From NCBI RefSeq assembly GCF_043641665.1, contig NC_092191.1:22903581-22967580 (forward strand): 64,000 nucleotides of DNA. Direction: 5' to 3'. The DNA comes from Enoplosus armatus (lineage: Eukaryota > Chordata > Actinopteri > Centrarchiformes > Enoplosidae). Shown here piece after piece: positions 1 through 11,840 of this stretch; position 1 is the first letter of the stretch; every line of letters starts with the position of its first letter. The position numbers were made by a program, and so were the translations under genes. The notes under the pieces were generated by a model. The model searched no databases. It was not told where the DNA came from and saw nothing but the letters and a program-made list of their open reading frames with translations.

Positions 1-3000
1 TCACGGAGGAGAAGTTTCGCTACATGTGCATCCTCTCCGGCTGCGATTACCTGGCCTCCTTGCACGGCATCGGCCTGGGCAAGGCCTGCAAGCTGCTGCG
101 GCTGGCCAAAGACCCCGATATCCTTAAGGTGAGGGACCAGACAGTGTGACGGTGAAGTTCGATTATTCATTTAGAAAGGCTGACTACTATTGGGAAGTTT
201 TTTAAAGAGGGATGGATCAACATGGCTGCACAGCTAACCTGTTTCTGAGGAAAGCATTTTTTTTAAGTCATCAGACTAAAATCTATATGATAGAATAAAG
301 ACACAACACATTCTTCCTCTGGGAAATTAAAAAGAATTCATAAGCAACCTTACACAACCTTTTTTGCTCTGTTCAGTTCACTCAGGTAAAACCTTAGTTG
401 GTCTGGTAACTGACATTGATGAGTCGATTAGCTGAATTTGTGACTTTTGGGCGTGAAAATTCATTTCTGGCTTGGGATGGTCATTTAGATTTTTTTTTCT
501 GACCGATAGCTGACCCTCGTTCACCAATCATCAACCGCTGACCGACAAGATTAAAGTGTACTGTTTAGATTGGACGGATGTCTTTGACCCATTAAAAACA
601 ATAAGAAAGCGTTTATTTTTCTATGTGCCACAGCAGCACAAACAACAACAGAACATGAGGATTCACATATCAACACAAATTGAATCCTCCAGCGCTGAGA
701 CCGCTGAATAGAACACTTAGTATGCATAACAGCCTGGATCTCCTGTGTAGAAAAATATTTTTAAAATAGTTTTTAACCTATTGAAAGAATTAGCTAAATT
801 GTAGTCGCATTTTCTTCTTGTAAAAAGTACAAGTCCTGGTGTTTTTATTTATTTATTTATTTTTTGGATAAAATATTCAGCAAGTGTATCTAGCGTGAAC
901 ATGATTGTGTCGGCCAGACCTTGTAGCAGTGCTCTAGCAGCAGACAGTCTACTGTAAGCTCTCGTTGCCGCGTCAGGTGATCAGGAAGATGGGCCAGTAC
1001 CTGAAGATGAACCTCGTCGTCCCTGAACACTACATCGAGGGATTCACCAGAGCCACGAACACCTTCCTCTACCAGCTGGTGTTCGATCCAGTCGGGAGGA
1101 AGGTCGTGCCCCTCAACCCGTACCCGGAGCACATCGACCCGGCCGCCCTCAGCTACGCTGGACTGTATCCTCCCGTCCTGAATCGCACCTATTTGTAAAT
1201 AATGGAAGTGATTCATTACATTTGATTGTATTCTCTCCTTGATGATGCTGAATCCAGTAATGTAGGGGATGACACAGGCTTGCAGATGGCCTTGGGAAAC
1301 CTTGACATCAACACCATGGCGAGGATAGACGACTTCAGCCCAGACAAACCCACCCCACAGGTATCAGATCCCCATCGGTTAAAGGAGTCCTGATGATCCA
1401 AAGTTAAGCGTCACATTTCACTCGGAGCAACTTTTGCAAATGTCCTTTCAGCCTTCTAAACCTCGCAGTCGCAGCTGGAACGACTCACGGGCCCCAACTG
1501 GGCCCAGTATCTGGAGCAGAGGCTTCAATCCAGCACCTGCTGCCCCGCCCCGCTCTGCTGCGTCCCCAGACAAGCCTCCCTCCACCAGGGGGAAGGAGAG
1601 AGTCATCAGCCTGGACTGTCTGAGGCTGCCCTGTAGAGAGCTGCAGGTGAAGAGACCACGAGAAGGTCAGCAGTGCTTTTTTTTAATACAAACACACCCA
1701 TTTTACCCTTAATTACTATCATTTATTCCTTTTTTTTCCTGATCAATTTACTGACTTATGTGTATTTAGTTTGATTTGTCCATAGGAGTTTGCAAAAATA
1801 CACTTTCACGTGTAGTTTGCAGGGATAAAACAGAAACAAGCAAACAAAAAAGCAGAGAAAATAGAAAGGTTAAAAGGAAATGATTAAAATAAAATGGGGA
1901 AAATACTAAAAGAGGCCTGGATTCTCTCTTTTGTAGATGAAATAAAATGACCTGCAGGTGCTGTAATTGATCCTTTAAGGAAACTGAATCACTGTGGCAG
2001 CAAAATACTAGGCAGGGTATTACTAAGCAGAATGGAAGTAATAGAACAACCAAAATAAAAGCAGCTTTTATGACATGTGGACTGTACTTGTCTTTTTCCT
2101 CCCATAGACTCTAGCATATCGGACCAGGACGTGCTGGAGCAGTACTCGCCCTCCAGCCAGAAGCGATCCAGACCAGACCGGCAGCCAGGCAAGCCGACGT
2201 CAACCAGTCAGCACCGGCCGCGCAACCGCTTTGCCACCCTGCTGCAGAGGAGGAACCAGGATGCCGAGGGGGACGACCAGGCCACCTGCAGCAGGTGACA
2301 GATCACAGGGATTCAACCGTATCTGGTGGATCACCTTCTCAGTGGACTCATTATTGACTGGCGACATGTGTTTACCAGTGTTTTAACCCCCAAGGTTGGG
2401 AACCACTGACATAAACGAGCAGTTCAGCGTTTTGTCGGAAGTGAGATGAAAGATGGCCATTGGTCTCGTGTTTGTGCCTTACATACGAAGCTGGAGTCAG
2501 GAGGCGGTTGACCTAGCGTAGCATAAAGGCTAACCAAGTATGACGTGGTTTGTGTTTGTTCCCACATGTAGATTCTTCAGCAGTTCCAGTTCAGCAGCCT
2601 CTCCGAGCACTAAGGAGTCTGCCCGGGAGGATTTTCCTCCAGCTGTGGAGCCCAGAGCTGCGAGCGACACCCAGGACGACTCTCCCAGCACCCAGACCAA
2701 TGACAGCGATGGTCCCGACTTACCATCCGTGGACACCCCCAGCCCACCTCCGTCGCCAAGCACCACATCTCCCAGTTCAGCCAGTCAGGGCCTCAGGCTG
2801 TTCCACTGGTCAGGCAACTCCCCCTCGACTGAACGGTCGAGAGCGCCGTATTCCACTTCAGGACTGGCCGCCCTGCAGCAGTTTCAGTATAAGAAGGAGA
2901 GCTTTTCCTCCTCCACAAATACTCACAGACACCCCGGAGACACTTCAACCCCACGGCAGTCCTCCACTGACGGAAACCCAGATGACAAGGACGACCTCCC

Positions 3001-4628
3001 AGACTCCCCTCCGTCCCAGGACAGCGCCTACTTCTCCCAGTCCCAGCCTTGCCTCACTTCCTGCCACAAAGAGGAAATATCCACCTACAGCTTCCCCTCC
3101 TCCTACCAGGAGGATGCTGTGTCTGTACGTTCACACAAATCTGCCTTTTTTTTTTTTTTTTAATGTCTGTACATTCCTTGTGGTTCGGTCAGCCGTCACA
3201 CATGCATCATCATCAGAGTTTCATGGCTACCGAGTGGGTGTGCAGAAAGCTATTTTTGTTGGTTTGCATGGTTTTGTGTTCTTACGTGTGACTTTCATGC
3301 ACTTCCTCAGGAAATGAATTCAAGCGAAGATTCTAAGCCAGAGCAGAGTCCCATACACTCAGCAGAGGCAGACACCAAACCTGGCGTGCTGAGTTCAAAG
3401 GTGGGTGCCCGAGGTCCAATCATTTTGGAGATTTTTTTGGTTGAATCTTGGTTTTAATGCTTCTTTTAAAGGCAGATGGTGGAAGTGGGTTGCGTCAGCC
3501 TGACCTTAAAGAGCTGCAAACCCCTAACGAATTTCAGTAGCATGGGATGCAGTATAGGTCATAAACCCTGCCCGCCTCAAAGTACACAGCAATTTAGGTA
3601 GTTCTTATCACGCTGATGTTCATTTTTCCTGATAAGTTTTGGTGTTAATCAGTTATTTGATGCCATCAAAACGGGGTGAAATGTCATGATCGACAGCTGA
3701 GACTGACTGTGGTGTGCTCGCGATATGGGTGGGACCCCCACAGAGCTGTTTCCCCCTGCTGCCAGTCTCTGCTCTAAGCTAGGCTAACCACGTCCTGACT
3801 CCAGCTGTGTACTTAACTCACAGACATAGGATTGGTGTTCAGTTTCTCTACTCACTGGACTGTTTTCAATGTAGTAAAACGTTGCGTACATTGTGTTTTT
3901 AATCTCGCCTTCTACACACGGCCCTCCAGGTTTCAGGTCTGTCGAAGTCCAGCCGCAAGGGTCAAACGGCAAAGGCGCGAGCGTTGGGACAAGCCAGGGC
4001 CAGCGGACTGAGGAAGAAGTCTGCGGCAACCGGGAAGAAACCCTCCTCCCCCAATAACGAGAACAACCCTGGCGTCCAGGCCACCATCAGCAGCCTCTGG
4101 AAGAACTTCAGCTTCAAAACGTAAAAGAGGAAATACTCAAGTTATATAGTAATAATCACATTTTCTTTTTACATGACTGTGAAAATCTGGTTTTAAAGGA
4201 AAGCTGCCTAGTAAACAGCAAGGGACGTTATGGAAGCGGAACGAAAATTCCAAACGTATTGGTATCTGATTGCATGCCATGGATGAAGAATCCAAACACG
4301 CTGGATGCCTCATCCTACATCCGCATTAAAGCCTCACTCTTTCTGGCTGCAACCGAGTTATTCTCCCTAACCTCTTTTTCTCTTTGGCCCAAAGAGTGGC
4401 CCAAACGGCGGCTAGAACAGCTGATTTCAACGAATAGTTTCCCCCCCTACTTAATAAGAACACATGTTTTGGGTTGCCAGGTTGTGGAAAAACTTCCCCT
4501 GGCAGCATGACACGCTCCAAAGGACTGTTTGACGCCTGACCCTTTTTGGAAAAGCTGCTTATTAAAAACATTAACATCTATAATTAAAGATGACTTCCTG
4601 ACTTTCGCCATCGACTTATTAGAAAGAA

Positions 4629-4677
<49 letters not shown>

Positions 4678-5037
4678 ATCAATGAGTTATGAACATTTTA
4701 TTAACTGCAGATGCTATGTATTAGTGAATCACATCCTGGCAACTCAAACCTTGTTCTAATTAATGGATTAAGCTATTTAACTTTACAGGTGATTTATAAA
4801 ACATTAGTAAATAGAATTTCATTTTTTCATTTTTCATTTTTTTTGGGTCAGTTTATATTATTTATATTATATTATTATAGTTTTTTTTTTTAAATTATTA
4901 AACAATGTAAACAAACCATTGTTCCATCATGGCTGTGATGCCAGTAACACTGAACAGCTCTGAAACCTCTTGTGTTCCCCAGAGAACGCCAGAAGATGAC
5001 TCCCTGTGGGAGAGGACAGCCCGCGTCTCCGGTCTAA
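1..5037 (+). CDS. exo1: Exonuclease 1, 3' part of gene (nine exons, partial at 5' end)
   Basis: Exo1 is a Rad2/XPG-family 5'-3' exonuclease and flap endonuclease acting in mismatch repair and DNA end resection in the nucleus. Exons read by splice sites and phase: 1-128, 977-1164, 1258-1360, 1452-1665, 2108-2294, 2572-3124, 3311-3400, 3930-4120, 4983-5037 (stop TAA 5035-5037); phases agree at every junction, giving 568 residues. The first exon holds the GCDYL motif (39-53) with a metal-binding Asp, then [11 protein letters not shown] of the helix-two-turn-helix. Exon 2 has YLKMN and [11 protein letters not shown], as in human EXO1. The middle is a Ser/Pro-rich disordered tail with [27 protein letters not shown] and SRFF, in human order. 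Near the end QATISSLW fits a PCNA-interacting (PIP) box. The nuclease N-terminus lies left of the window. The last exon ends soon after the PIP region, so the tail is shorter than in human. Identity is secure; exact splice choices are by eye. Confidence 0.95.
129..976 (+). other. Intron of exo1
   Basis: Starts GTGAGG after the GCDYL exon and ends CGTCAG before VIRKMG. It is AT-rich. I see no gene or recognisable mobile element in it. Confidence 0.8.
2440..2540 (+). repeat. Fish interspersed repeat of the TTAGCATAAAG type, degraded copy
   Basis: The string around GGAGTCAGGAGGCGG and TAGCATAAAGGCTAACC, in an exo1 intron, matches a better preserved copy at 35580-35725. Other copies lie at 3690-3850 (reverse) and 15355-15495. 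It is a common teleost dispersed repeat; I cannot assign its class. Confidence 0.5.
3690..3850 (-). repeat. Fish interspersed repeat of the TTAGCATAAAG type, reverse copy
   Basis: Read on the minus strand this intronic stretch contains GGAGTCAGGACGTGG followed by TTAGCCTAGCTTAGAGC and a GGGGGAAACAG block, as in the plus-strand copy at 35580-35725. Confidence 0.5.
4632..4675 (+). repeat. (TG)n microsatellite
   Basis: Uninterrupted TG dinucleotides, about 22 units, in the last intron of exo1. Confidence 0.95.
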
Positions 5038-5245
5038 GACAACCTGCTGGCCAGCCTGCCTCCGGACGGACGTTAAGTTAATCAGCCCGGCCTCTCTGAC
5101 GGGGGGGGGGGCGCTTTGAATGTTTCACACAGTGCTGAGTGCTCTGTGTGGGAGTGAAGCTTTTTTTTTTATTTTTTATTTAAAACATACCATGTATGTT
5201 TAATGATTTCTCATCCACCTGTATTTCTTTAATGTGTCATTTTTA

Positions 5246-5251
5246 AATAAA
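5246..5251 (+). terminator. Poly(A) signal of exo1
   Basis: AATAAA lies 209 bases after the exo1 stop codon and is followed about 25 bases later by a GT-rich run (5275-5296), the usual downstream element. The 3' UTR (5038 to about 5275) contains a G-run (5101-5111) and a T-run (5161-5170) but no other coding sign. Confidence 0.75.
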
Positions 5252-5828
5252 GCAACTGTCCCCTGATCCTGAAGTGTGTTGTGTGTGTGTGTGTTGTTTC
5301 CTAACTAGACACAAGGTGTAATGAATTGAAGGTTGCATCACCTTGTCTTGCTATTGTCTGTTGCTTTAACACAGCAGTCAAAGAATGTGTCACCCGGTAA
5401 GGTGACCGTAAAAATGCGCAAATGCATACTTGAGTGTTTACTGAAAAATGCCCTACCCGCATGAAAGCTGAGGAATGTGGCGATAACACTGCTGGCTGTC
5501 TCTTTTCAGAACACCGTTGAGGAGCTTCACCTGTTGGCCGGAGTGTAGAACAGAATTAGTTCTCCGAGTGAGCGTGAGCGCTTAGTATATCTTTGCTAGT
5601 GCCAAGGGTTTTGACCGTACGACCCCTTGAATGAAGCAGCAACACCTCTGCAAGCTCCAAACGTCAGTGAGTCGGGAGCAGTTCCACCAAAGAGTCGGTT
5701 TCCGTTTTCAGGTTGTTTCATTTGAATCATTTTTTTAAAGGCCTGAAGAGGTAAAACTGTCGTTTTTCACACAAAAAACGGATTATGTAAAAGTACGTAA
5801 AAAAAAATAAAATATATATATATATATA

Positions 5829-6080
5829 TACAGTGCTTAACAAATGTATTAGACCCCCACCCAGTGTAAGGTGTTTGCCCCCGCTGCCCTAAATGAACAG
5901 TATTGCTGATGACCAAAATATTTGACGTTTCTGTAACGGTTAATCCACTTGTTTTTGTTGTAGCAGAGTACGGGTATGTTTTGTACCAGGAATTCTGGGT
6001 TTTATTTATTATTATATTTTATTGGGCTAAAAATGTGCTCATTTTAACATACTTACATACCCACTATGTATATTTTTTTA
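5829..6080 (+). mobile_element. Tc1/mariner-like MITE fragment
   Basis: Directly after a (TA)n run the sequence CAGTGCTTAACAAATGTATT begins, which resembles the terminal inverted repeat of fish Tc1-like elements; insertion at TA fits that superfamily. I did not find a clean matching right end, so the element is probably truncated and its right limit is approximate. Confidence 0.4.
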
Positions 6081-8377
6081 ATTGTTGAATGTGACCCCCC
6101 CCCCCCCAGGTTGACAAAAGTCCTGCTTGGAGGTATCCCGACCCCTAAAAACAGTTTGTCCGTCATTCACTCCTGACACTGTGACTACAATTGATAAGGC
6201 ATGCTACAATAACCAGCTGAAACATGAAAATGTTCATTTTAAAAATCCAAACTACAATAACTATCTATGTATACATCAAGAGTGAGGAAGCGCTAACGCA
6301 ATCAGGGGGGGGGTACCTTTAAGTCCTTTTCCATGGGCACCAGTGGCAGTGGAGTTGGATTTATGTGTGAACTTTAAAGCGAGACCGTGGAACTTTTTGA
6401 AAGAAAAAATATATATATAGCCAATTTTTCCTAATATACAAATAAAAAAAAAAGTTCAAGAAAGCTCAAAAAAGTTTTTAGCCTTTCTTAGCTTCAAACA
6501 CTCAGGGGGTGTTGCTGCTACACCCTTATTTGGTCTGGCACGACCACTAGCTTACTACTAGCTAGTGTTAGCGGTTGTAAGCTAATGTCAGCTAACTTTA
6601 GGCAGACGGTTACTGAGGACACACCGTGACTCCTCTTGACTTGTGCTGCTGTTTTGGCATTCACTGTTATACCCACAGTGTCCGCTGTTGACTAAAAAGT
6701 ACGAAAGGCGACGCTTTAAAGGAGCAACGGTGCGAAATAAAAAGCAAAGAAGAAGAAGAAGAGCAACATACTCTTACTCTACGTCTTTTTCATTCGCTTT
6801 TCACAACTTGTGCCGCTATTGCGACGCCCTCCGTGGAACTTGCTCTGCCGTATTAAATCAACTTGACTTACTCACTTCCTCTCTGTGTGTGTGTGTGTGT
6901 GTGTGTGTGCTTTACGTTTTTTAATGTCAGCAGTGCAGACGCGTTGTCAGATGAAGACGGATGGATGTGCGCGAATCGAATTTTATTACATTAGTCATCC
7001 GGCCGCGTTGCTGTGGGGCAGAATACCTGAGATAACGCAGATACCAGGCGCGCTTCCTCAGCTCTTCAACCGGCTTGACTTATTGCGCAAGGGCCAGTGG
7101 CCTCTCTCTGACTGCGTTATCCTTGACTCGTAACGAAAGTGCTTTTTTTTTTTTGGTTATATCTGAGGTCTTTAGTCCCCAGCTTTTCGACTTTTCTTTC
7201 ATTTTCTTTGACGGTACGATTGTGTTCGTCGTCGCGCCGCCTGAGCGCACCTTGGTCCTTGTTTCTGGGTGTCTTATTAATGTGACCTCAGCGACGCCAT
7301 CTTTGTGGGGGGAAAAAAACAACAACGACAACACTTTCAAGCCGTGAGCATGAAAAAAAAAAAAAAATAAATAAGGCAATCTCTGCTTTAACTGTTCAGT
7401 TGTTTTGGCAAAGACAGTGCTTGCCGGGCTCCGCCTAGAACTGTTAGGTTGTGAAACTCAAATTGGAGCACGCTGTATTTAGGGGGTCGCATGTGTTCCA
7501 ATTAGACATCTGCAATTACAAACATACATTTTTATATATTGCACAGGGTCTTGGAAGTGCAGCGTAAAAGAGATGAGATCCCAAGGTTAGTGAACTCAAC
7601 GTCTCCTATTTAATGCCTGTTGCAGATGATGATGATGAAGCTTTTTACAATTATCTGGTTTCTTATGGAGTGCTCATGGAAGTGAACCCTCCCTTGTGTA
7701 CTGGATGCAGAATGTTTGGAATTACATCGAGCGGAGCAGACGCGACTGGCTATACACTGCGCTGTAGAAGCTATGCGTGTGTCCAACGGCGTCGGAGGCT
7801 TCGAATGTCTGGGTGTGCTGCGCCTCCGCGCCGCGCAACAGCGTGGGAAGAATGCAGTTCCGCAGCATTCCCTTTTCGAACACATGAGCAGAAACTGTAT
7901 ACAGACACACTGTTACAAACAATATATCATCTACCACGCGCCAAGTGCATCAATATATAACTGGACGTAGCAGGCTGCACACACATTCCCCCGGAGGCAG
8001 ACTTTCTTTTTGGTGGTGTTTGGTGAAAACTGACATGACTCAATTCAGGGCGCGCGCAGAACTGTTGGAATCCGAGCAATTTTTTATTTTTTTTGTTGTT
8101 GTTGTTGTTGTTGTGAGGGAACTGGTTCTCTCCGAAGGGCTGACATCAAACGCGCGAGAAGATCTCTTACGACGGGCGACTGACTGGGCGGGAAAAGAGA
8201 TTACGACATTCGACAAGTGAATGTGATGAGTAAAGCGAACTTGCTGGTGGTAATCGTGCAGATTCTTCAAAGCTGTTACAGATGTTGTCAGTTCCATTAT
8301 CAAGGACTGATAAACCCGAGGGCTCATGGAACCTTTTACACCTGCCTGCTCTTCACACCTACAGTTTGATCGCAATC

Positions 8378-8401
8378 ATGCAAATCCATCAGGCCCACGT
8401 G
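8378..8401 (+). promoter_or_regulatory. Octamer plus E-box cluster (candidate only)
   Basis: A perfect POU octamer ATGCAAAT (8378-8385) is followed 10 bases later by the palindromic E-box CACGTG (8396-8401). Such short motifs occur by chance in a window this long, so this is a candidate site and no more. Confidence 0.2.
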
Positions 8402-8637
8402 GTTGGCGATGGCAGCCTCTAATAATAACAACGCAGGCCCGTATAAACCGCGCTTTCATCTCTATGCTTCCTTTCACGTGATTATCTCTATATATATATA
8501 TATATTTATTTTTTTTTTTTTTTGCAGCACGCAACACCCATGTCCCAAATGTGCTGAAAATATCCGGGTTTATTGGCGCCGCGCTCGCGTCAACAGCTTT
8601 ACCAAAACATTAAAAAGTCATTCGGCTCGTGTTATCT

Positions 8638-8640
<3 letters not shown>

Positions 8641-8678
<38 letters not shown>
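8641..8678 (+). repeat. (TG)n microsatellite
   Basis: 19 uninterrupted TG units. It creates spurious Cys-Val and Thr-His frames on both strands. Confidence 0.95.
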
Positions 8679-8679
<1 letters not shown>

Positions 8680-9310
8680 TAAAACACGCACCTACCTTAT
8701 GCTGGTGTTGAGCAGAAGTCTCACACCGGAGCCTTTGAGTCTCTTTTGGACCAATGTCAATTTGAAGGTCACAGGTGGAGCTAGTTGTGTTGCCTTTGCT
8801 ACAACTGGCCATGGGGCAATTATTGATTGAAATATACTTGTGCATGTAGTAAAAACAAAAAGTGCAACATTCTTTCCATCTACTAATGACACCTTCTTGG
8901 GAAGGAAGTCTTCTTACCACATCCTCACAATCAGAGAGGGTGGAGGGGAGGGGTTTACCCAGTGATACATATTTTGGCTTTACTACTATAGTCTGTCAAT
9001 TAAAAAAAAAAAAAAAAAAGTTATATATCAAATACAACTGAAGGCACCATATTGATTTATTTTTGTTCAAAATTATTATTTGAATGTAGAAATCACCTGA
9101 TCAGGTCAAGGAAAAAAAAAAAAAGTGATTTCCTTACAGCGACATGTTAGCGTGACGTGCACCCGAACTCAATGATGAATACTAAGTGGCTGGTTTACCA
9201 AATGCGTGTCATCTTACAATATAGCTGTGAAGTCATGTACGTGTGATCTCTCCACACCTCGCAAATGTCAGGGAGTTGTGAGTAGTTTCACCAAGGAGTC
9301 GTTGTTTTAT

Positions 9311-9744
9311 TTAAAGCTACAGCAGGCAGTATTATTGAATTCCAATTTTGCTTAACTCATTTTGACCGCTGCGCGTCACTAACAATGTCTAATTGAAGGG
9401 CTCCTTTGCAAAAATGCGTGTCTGTGAGCACCCGCCCCCCCCTTTTGTGTTTGGTCTTTTAAAAAACTGGACCAGGTCTGAATCAAACAACCAATCCGCA
9501 GCACCCCCTTTGTTTGTACAGAGTCGATGTGATTGGCCAGTTACGTGCCAGTTAGCTAATCCTGATTGGTTGTTTGATTCAGACCTGGTCCAGTTTTTAA
9601 AAAAATACTAAATACAAAGGGGGTGGGTGCTCACAGACACACATTTTTTTAATTTTTTTAAAAGAAGCCCTAAAATTTAGATGTTGTTGGTGACATGCAA
9701 TGGTCAAAATTATTATTCAATAATATTGCCTACTGCAGCTTTAA
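9311..9744. mobile_element. Palindromic MITE, family A, full copy
   Basis: The two ends are inverted copies: TTAAAGCTACAGCAGGCA at the left and TGCCTACTGCAGCTTTAA at the right. The arms stay complementary inwards (AACCAATC..GATTGGTT, CTGGACCAGGTCTGA and its reverse, GGGCTCCTTT/AAGAAGCCC), so most of the 434 bases could fold as one hairpin. TTAA stands at both edges, which would be the target duplication if the element is piggyBac-type. It has no coding capacity. Related copies lie at 10962-11196 and 34093-34543. Confidence 0.75.
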
Positions 9745-10230
9745 ATTCTACCTCAAAGTGTTTATGCACACAAGCTTTTACCTTCCAATTTGTTTTTTTT
9801 TTTTTATCAAAGAACCAGATATTTTCTAACGCAGTCCCTCATCTTTTGTGCTGATGATTCTGTCTGCGGGGGGGGGGGGAGATTGAATGGGACTGAATGG
9901 GAACCAGGGTCACCCGAAATAACTCCTCCCACTCCTCCAAACATCCTGTTGCCCTTCACAGTGAAGTTGACGGGCGCGGCGACTCCTTCTGCTCACCTGT
10001 TTCGGAATGAACTGCTAACGAACCAGGCGTCAGGCAGGTAACCCTTGGCACATTTCGGGGCTTGAGCGAGTGAGCCTCGGGTCATGTTTCAGTGCTTGCT
10101 TGGAGAAGCATGTAGCCCCCGCAGAGAGCTCACTTTTTTCCTCCACATGCTCCACATACCTTTCCTCACTATGGGTACCACTTAGCAGATAACACTACTA
10201 CGCAATAACCTGAATGACAATGTCTCATGC

Positions 10231-10273
10231 CCCCCCACCACCACCACCCCTTGGGGGGGGGGGGGGGGGGGGT
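10231..10273. repeat. C-run / G-run inverted tract
   Basis: CCCCCC followed by ACC repeats and CCCC is joined by TT to about 20 consecutive G. The tract can fold back on itself or form a G-quadruplex; runs like this are unstable and error-prone in assemblies. Confidence 0.6.
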
Positions 10274-10397
10274 CAGCTATGAGGGGAATGCTGCTCACTG
10301 GCTGGACAACAAACTCCTCTGCTGCAAAGACCTGCAACACACTGGTTAAGACGACAGTTGTAAACATAACATTTGAGCTGTTGTAACAGTAGAGGAG

Positions 10398-10398
<1 letters not shown>

Positions 10399-10441
<43 letters not shown>
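10399..10441 (+). repeat. (TG)n microsatellite
   Basis: About 21 TG units, uninterrupted. Confidence 0.95.
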
Positions 10442-10442
<1 letters not shown>

Positions 10443-10961
10443 TGCGTGTTTATGTGTACGTCTTTTGTTTTACAGACCCCAGCCTGCTCGACACTGTTAC
10501 GCAGGTATTCATTTAAAGGCACAAGTTTGGACCTGAAGCGGAGGCAGCGAATGAAACATGAATCGAGGAGCCGTGTTTTTTTGTTTTTTTTTCTGCTTTG
10601 TCTCTCTGATTCTAGAAAAAGGGGCAGCCCTCGGCTAACAAGACGTGTATGAACAGAATCACCTTCAAACCCCCCCCCCCCCACTCACAATGTTGTGTTA
10701 TGAAAGTCTAAGGGTCATGCTGACAGTCTTGGTGATGTTCTTTGTGTCAGAGAGAGAATTCTTTTCAGGACTTTGGTGTGTTTTCTATGAGGAACTTTGA
10801 AAGGTTTTGCTTTAACAATCGAACAGATGGAACCCCGTCACATGATGTGATAGGGGACAACATTTGCACATCAGATCGCTGGTGGACAACACCTCTTCAC
10901 CGCGATCAACGGACAACAGGGAACGGACGGGATGAAGGAAACGTGCAGCGTTCTTCTAGCA

Positions 10962-11196
10962 AATGTGGAACCTTCTGTAGAACGCCCTTTGTTTGTCGAT
11001 GTGATTGGCCAGTCATGTGCTAGCTAGCGCTGATTGGTTGTTTGATTCAGACCGGGTCCGGTATATTAAAAGTACTAAATACAAAGGGGGGCAGGTGCTC
11101 ACAGACACACAATTTTTTTAAAGGAGCCCTTCAATTAAATATTGTTAGTGACATGCAATGGTCCAAATTTGTTGATATTGGCTACTGTAGCTTTAA
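10962..11196. mobile_element. Palindromic MITE, family A, right-half copy
   Basis: Shares with the copies at 9311-9744 and 34093-34543 the block GGAACCTTCTGTAGAAC, then GTCGATGTGATTGGCCAG, then TGATTGGTTGTTTGATTCAG, and ends CTACTGTAGCTTTAA. The left arm is missing. Confidence 0.7.
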
Positions 11197-11689
11197 GTAA
11201 AAGTACGAAGCACTCATTGTGCAGCGTGGACCCTGTCAGCGATATATTTTTTAGATGTTACTGACTTGTTATTACTGACACATCTAAGTACAAGTAGCAT
11301 TTTATCCTCCTAAGGCCTGGCATCCACATGCGTGGACATCACATTTTGGGTTATACCATAATACTTAATTCTACTTATATGGAAATTCAAAATTGTCCCC
11401 GTATGCGGAACCACATCATGTCAACAGATGATGCTTAGTTTTTTTATAATTATCAGGTCCCAATAAGCCCAAATAGCAAAGAGAAATTAAGATAGAGCTT
11501 GGGTCTTAGGAGGTTAATCTACTTATCATACAGTTTGGTTGTTTAATCATTACCCCTAAATCACCCTTTCTGTTGAGTTTGTTGTGAAATCACATGACAC
11601 ACATCATAGCTCCGCCCAAATTCCACCTGACTGGAGGTTTAATCGGACACTGAATTAGAAACGAACGTATGGGTGCACGGAGCCTTTAA

Positions 11690-11840
11690 TCTGAGTAGTA
11701 ACTATGGGTGTCATATATCTGTAAATGTAAAAAGTACAATGGAGTAAGATAACATAAAATGGAAAGTACAAGTACCTCAAAATTGTAAATAAGTGCAGTT
11801 CTTGAGTAAATGTACTTAGTTTCATTCCACCACTGCTGTC
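11690..11840 (-). repeat. Fish dispersed repeat of the AAGTACTTGTACTTTAC type, reverse copy
   Basis: Read on the minus strand: CAGTGGTGGAATGAAACTAA, then GTACTTGTACTTTCCATTTT. This is a common teleost repeat. Other copies: about 14925-15012 and 15735-15880 (reverse) and 41660-41830 (forward). Confidence 0.6.

Noticed and set aside
2550..3317. 255-codon frame overlapping an exo1 exon
   Set aside because: A shifted frame of the Ser/Pro-rich exo1 exon that also runs into the intron; the exo1 frame matches human EXO1.
7610..7970. Overlapping frames of 71-115 codons on both strands
   Set aside because: All three frames are open by chance in a GC-richer patch; none resembles a known protein.
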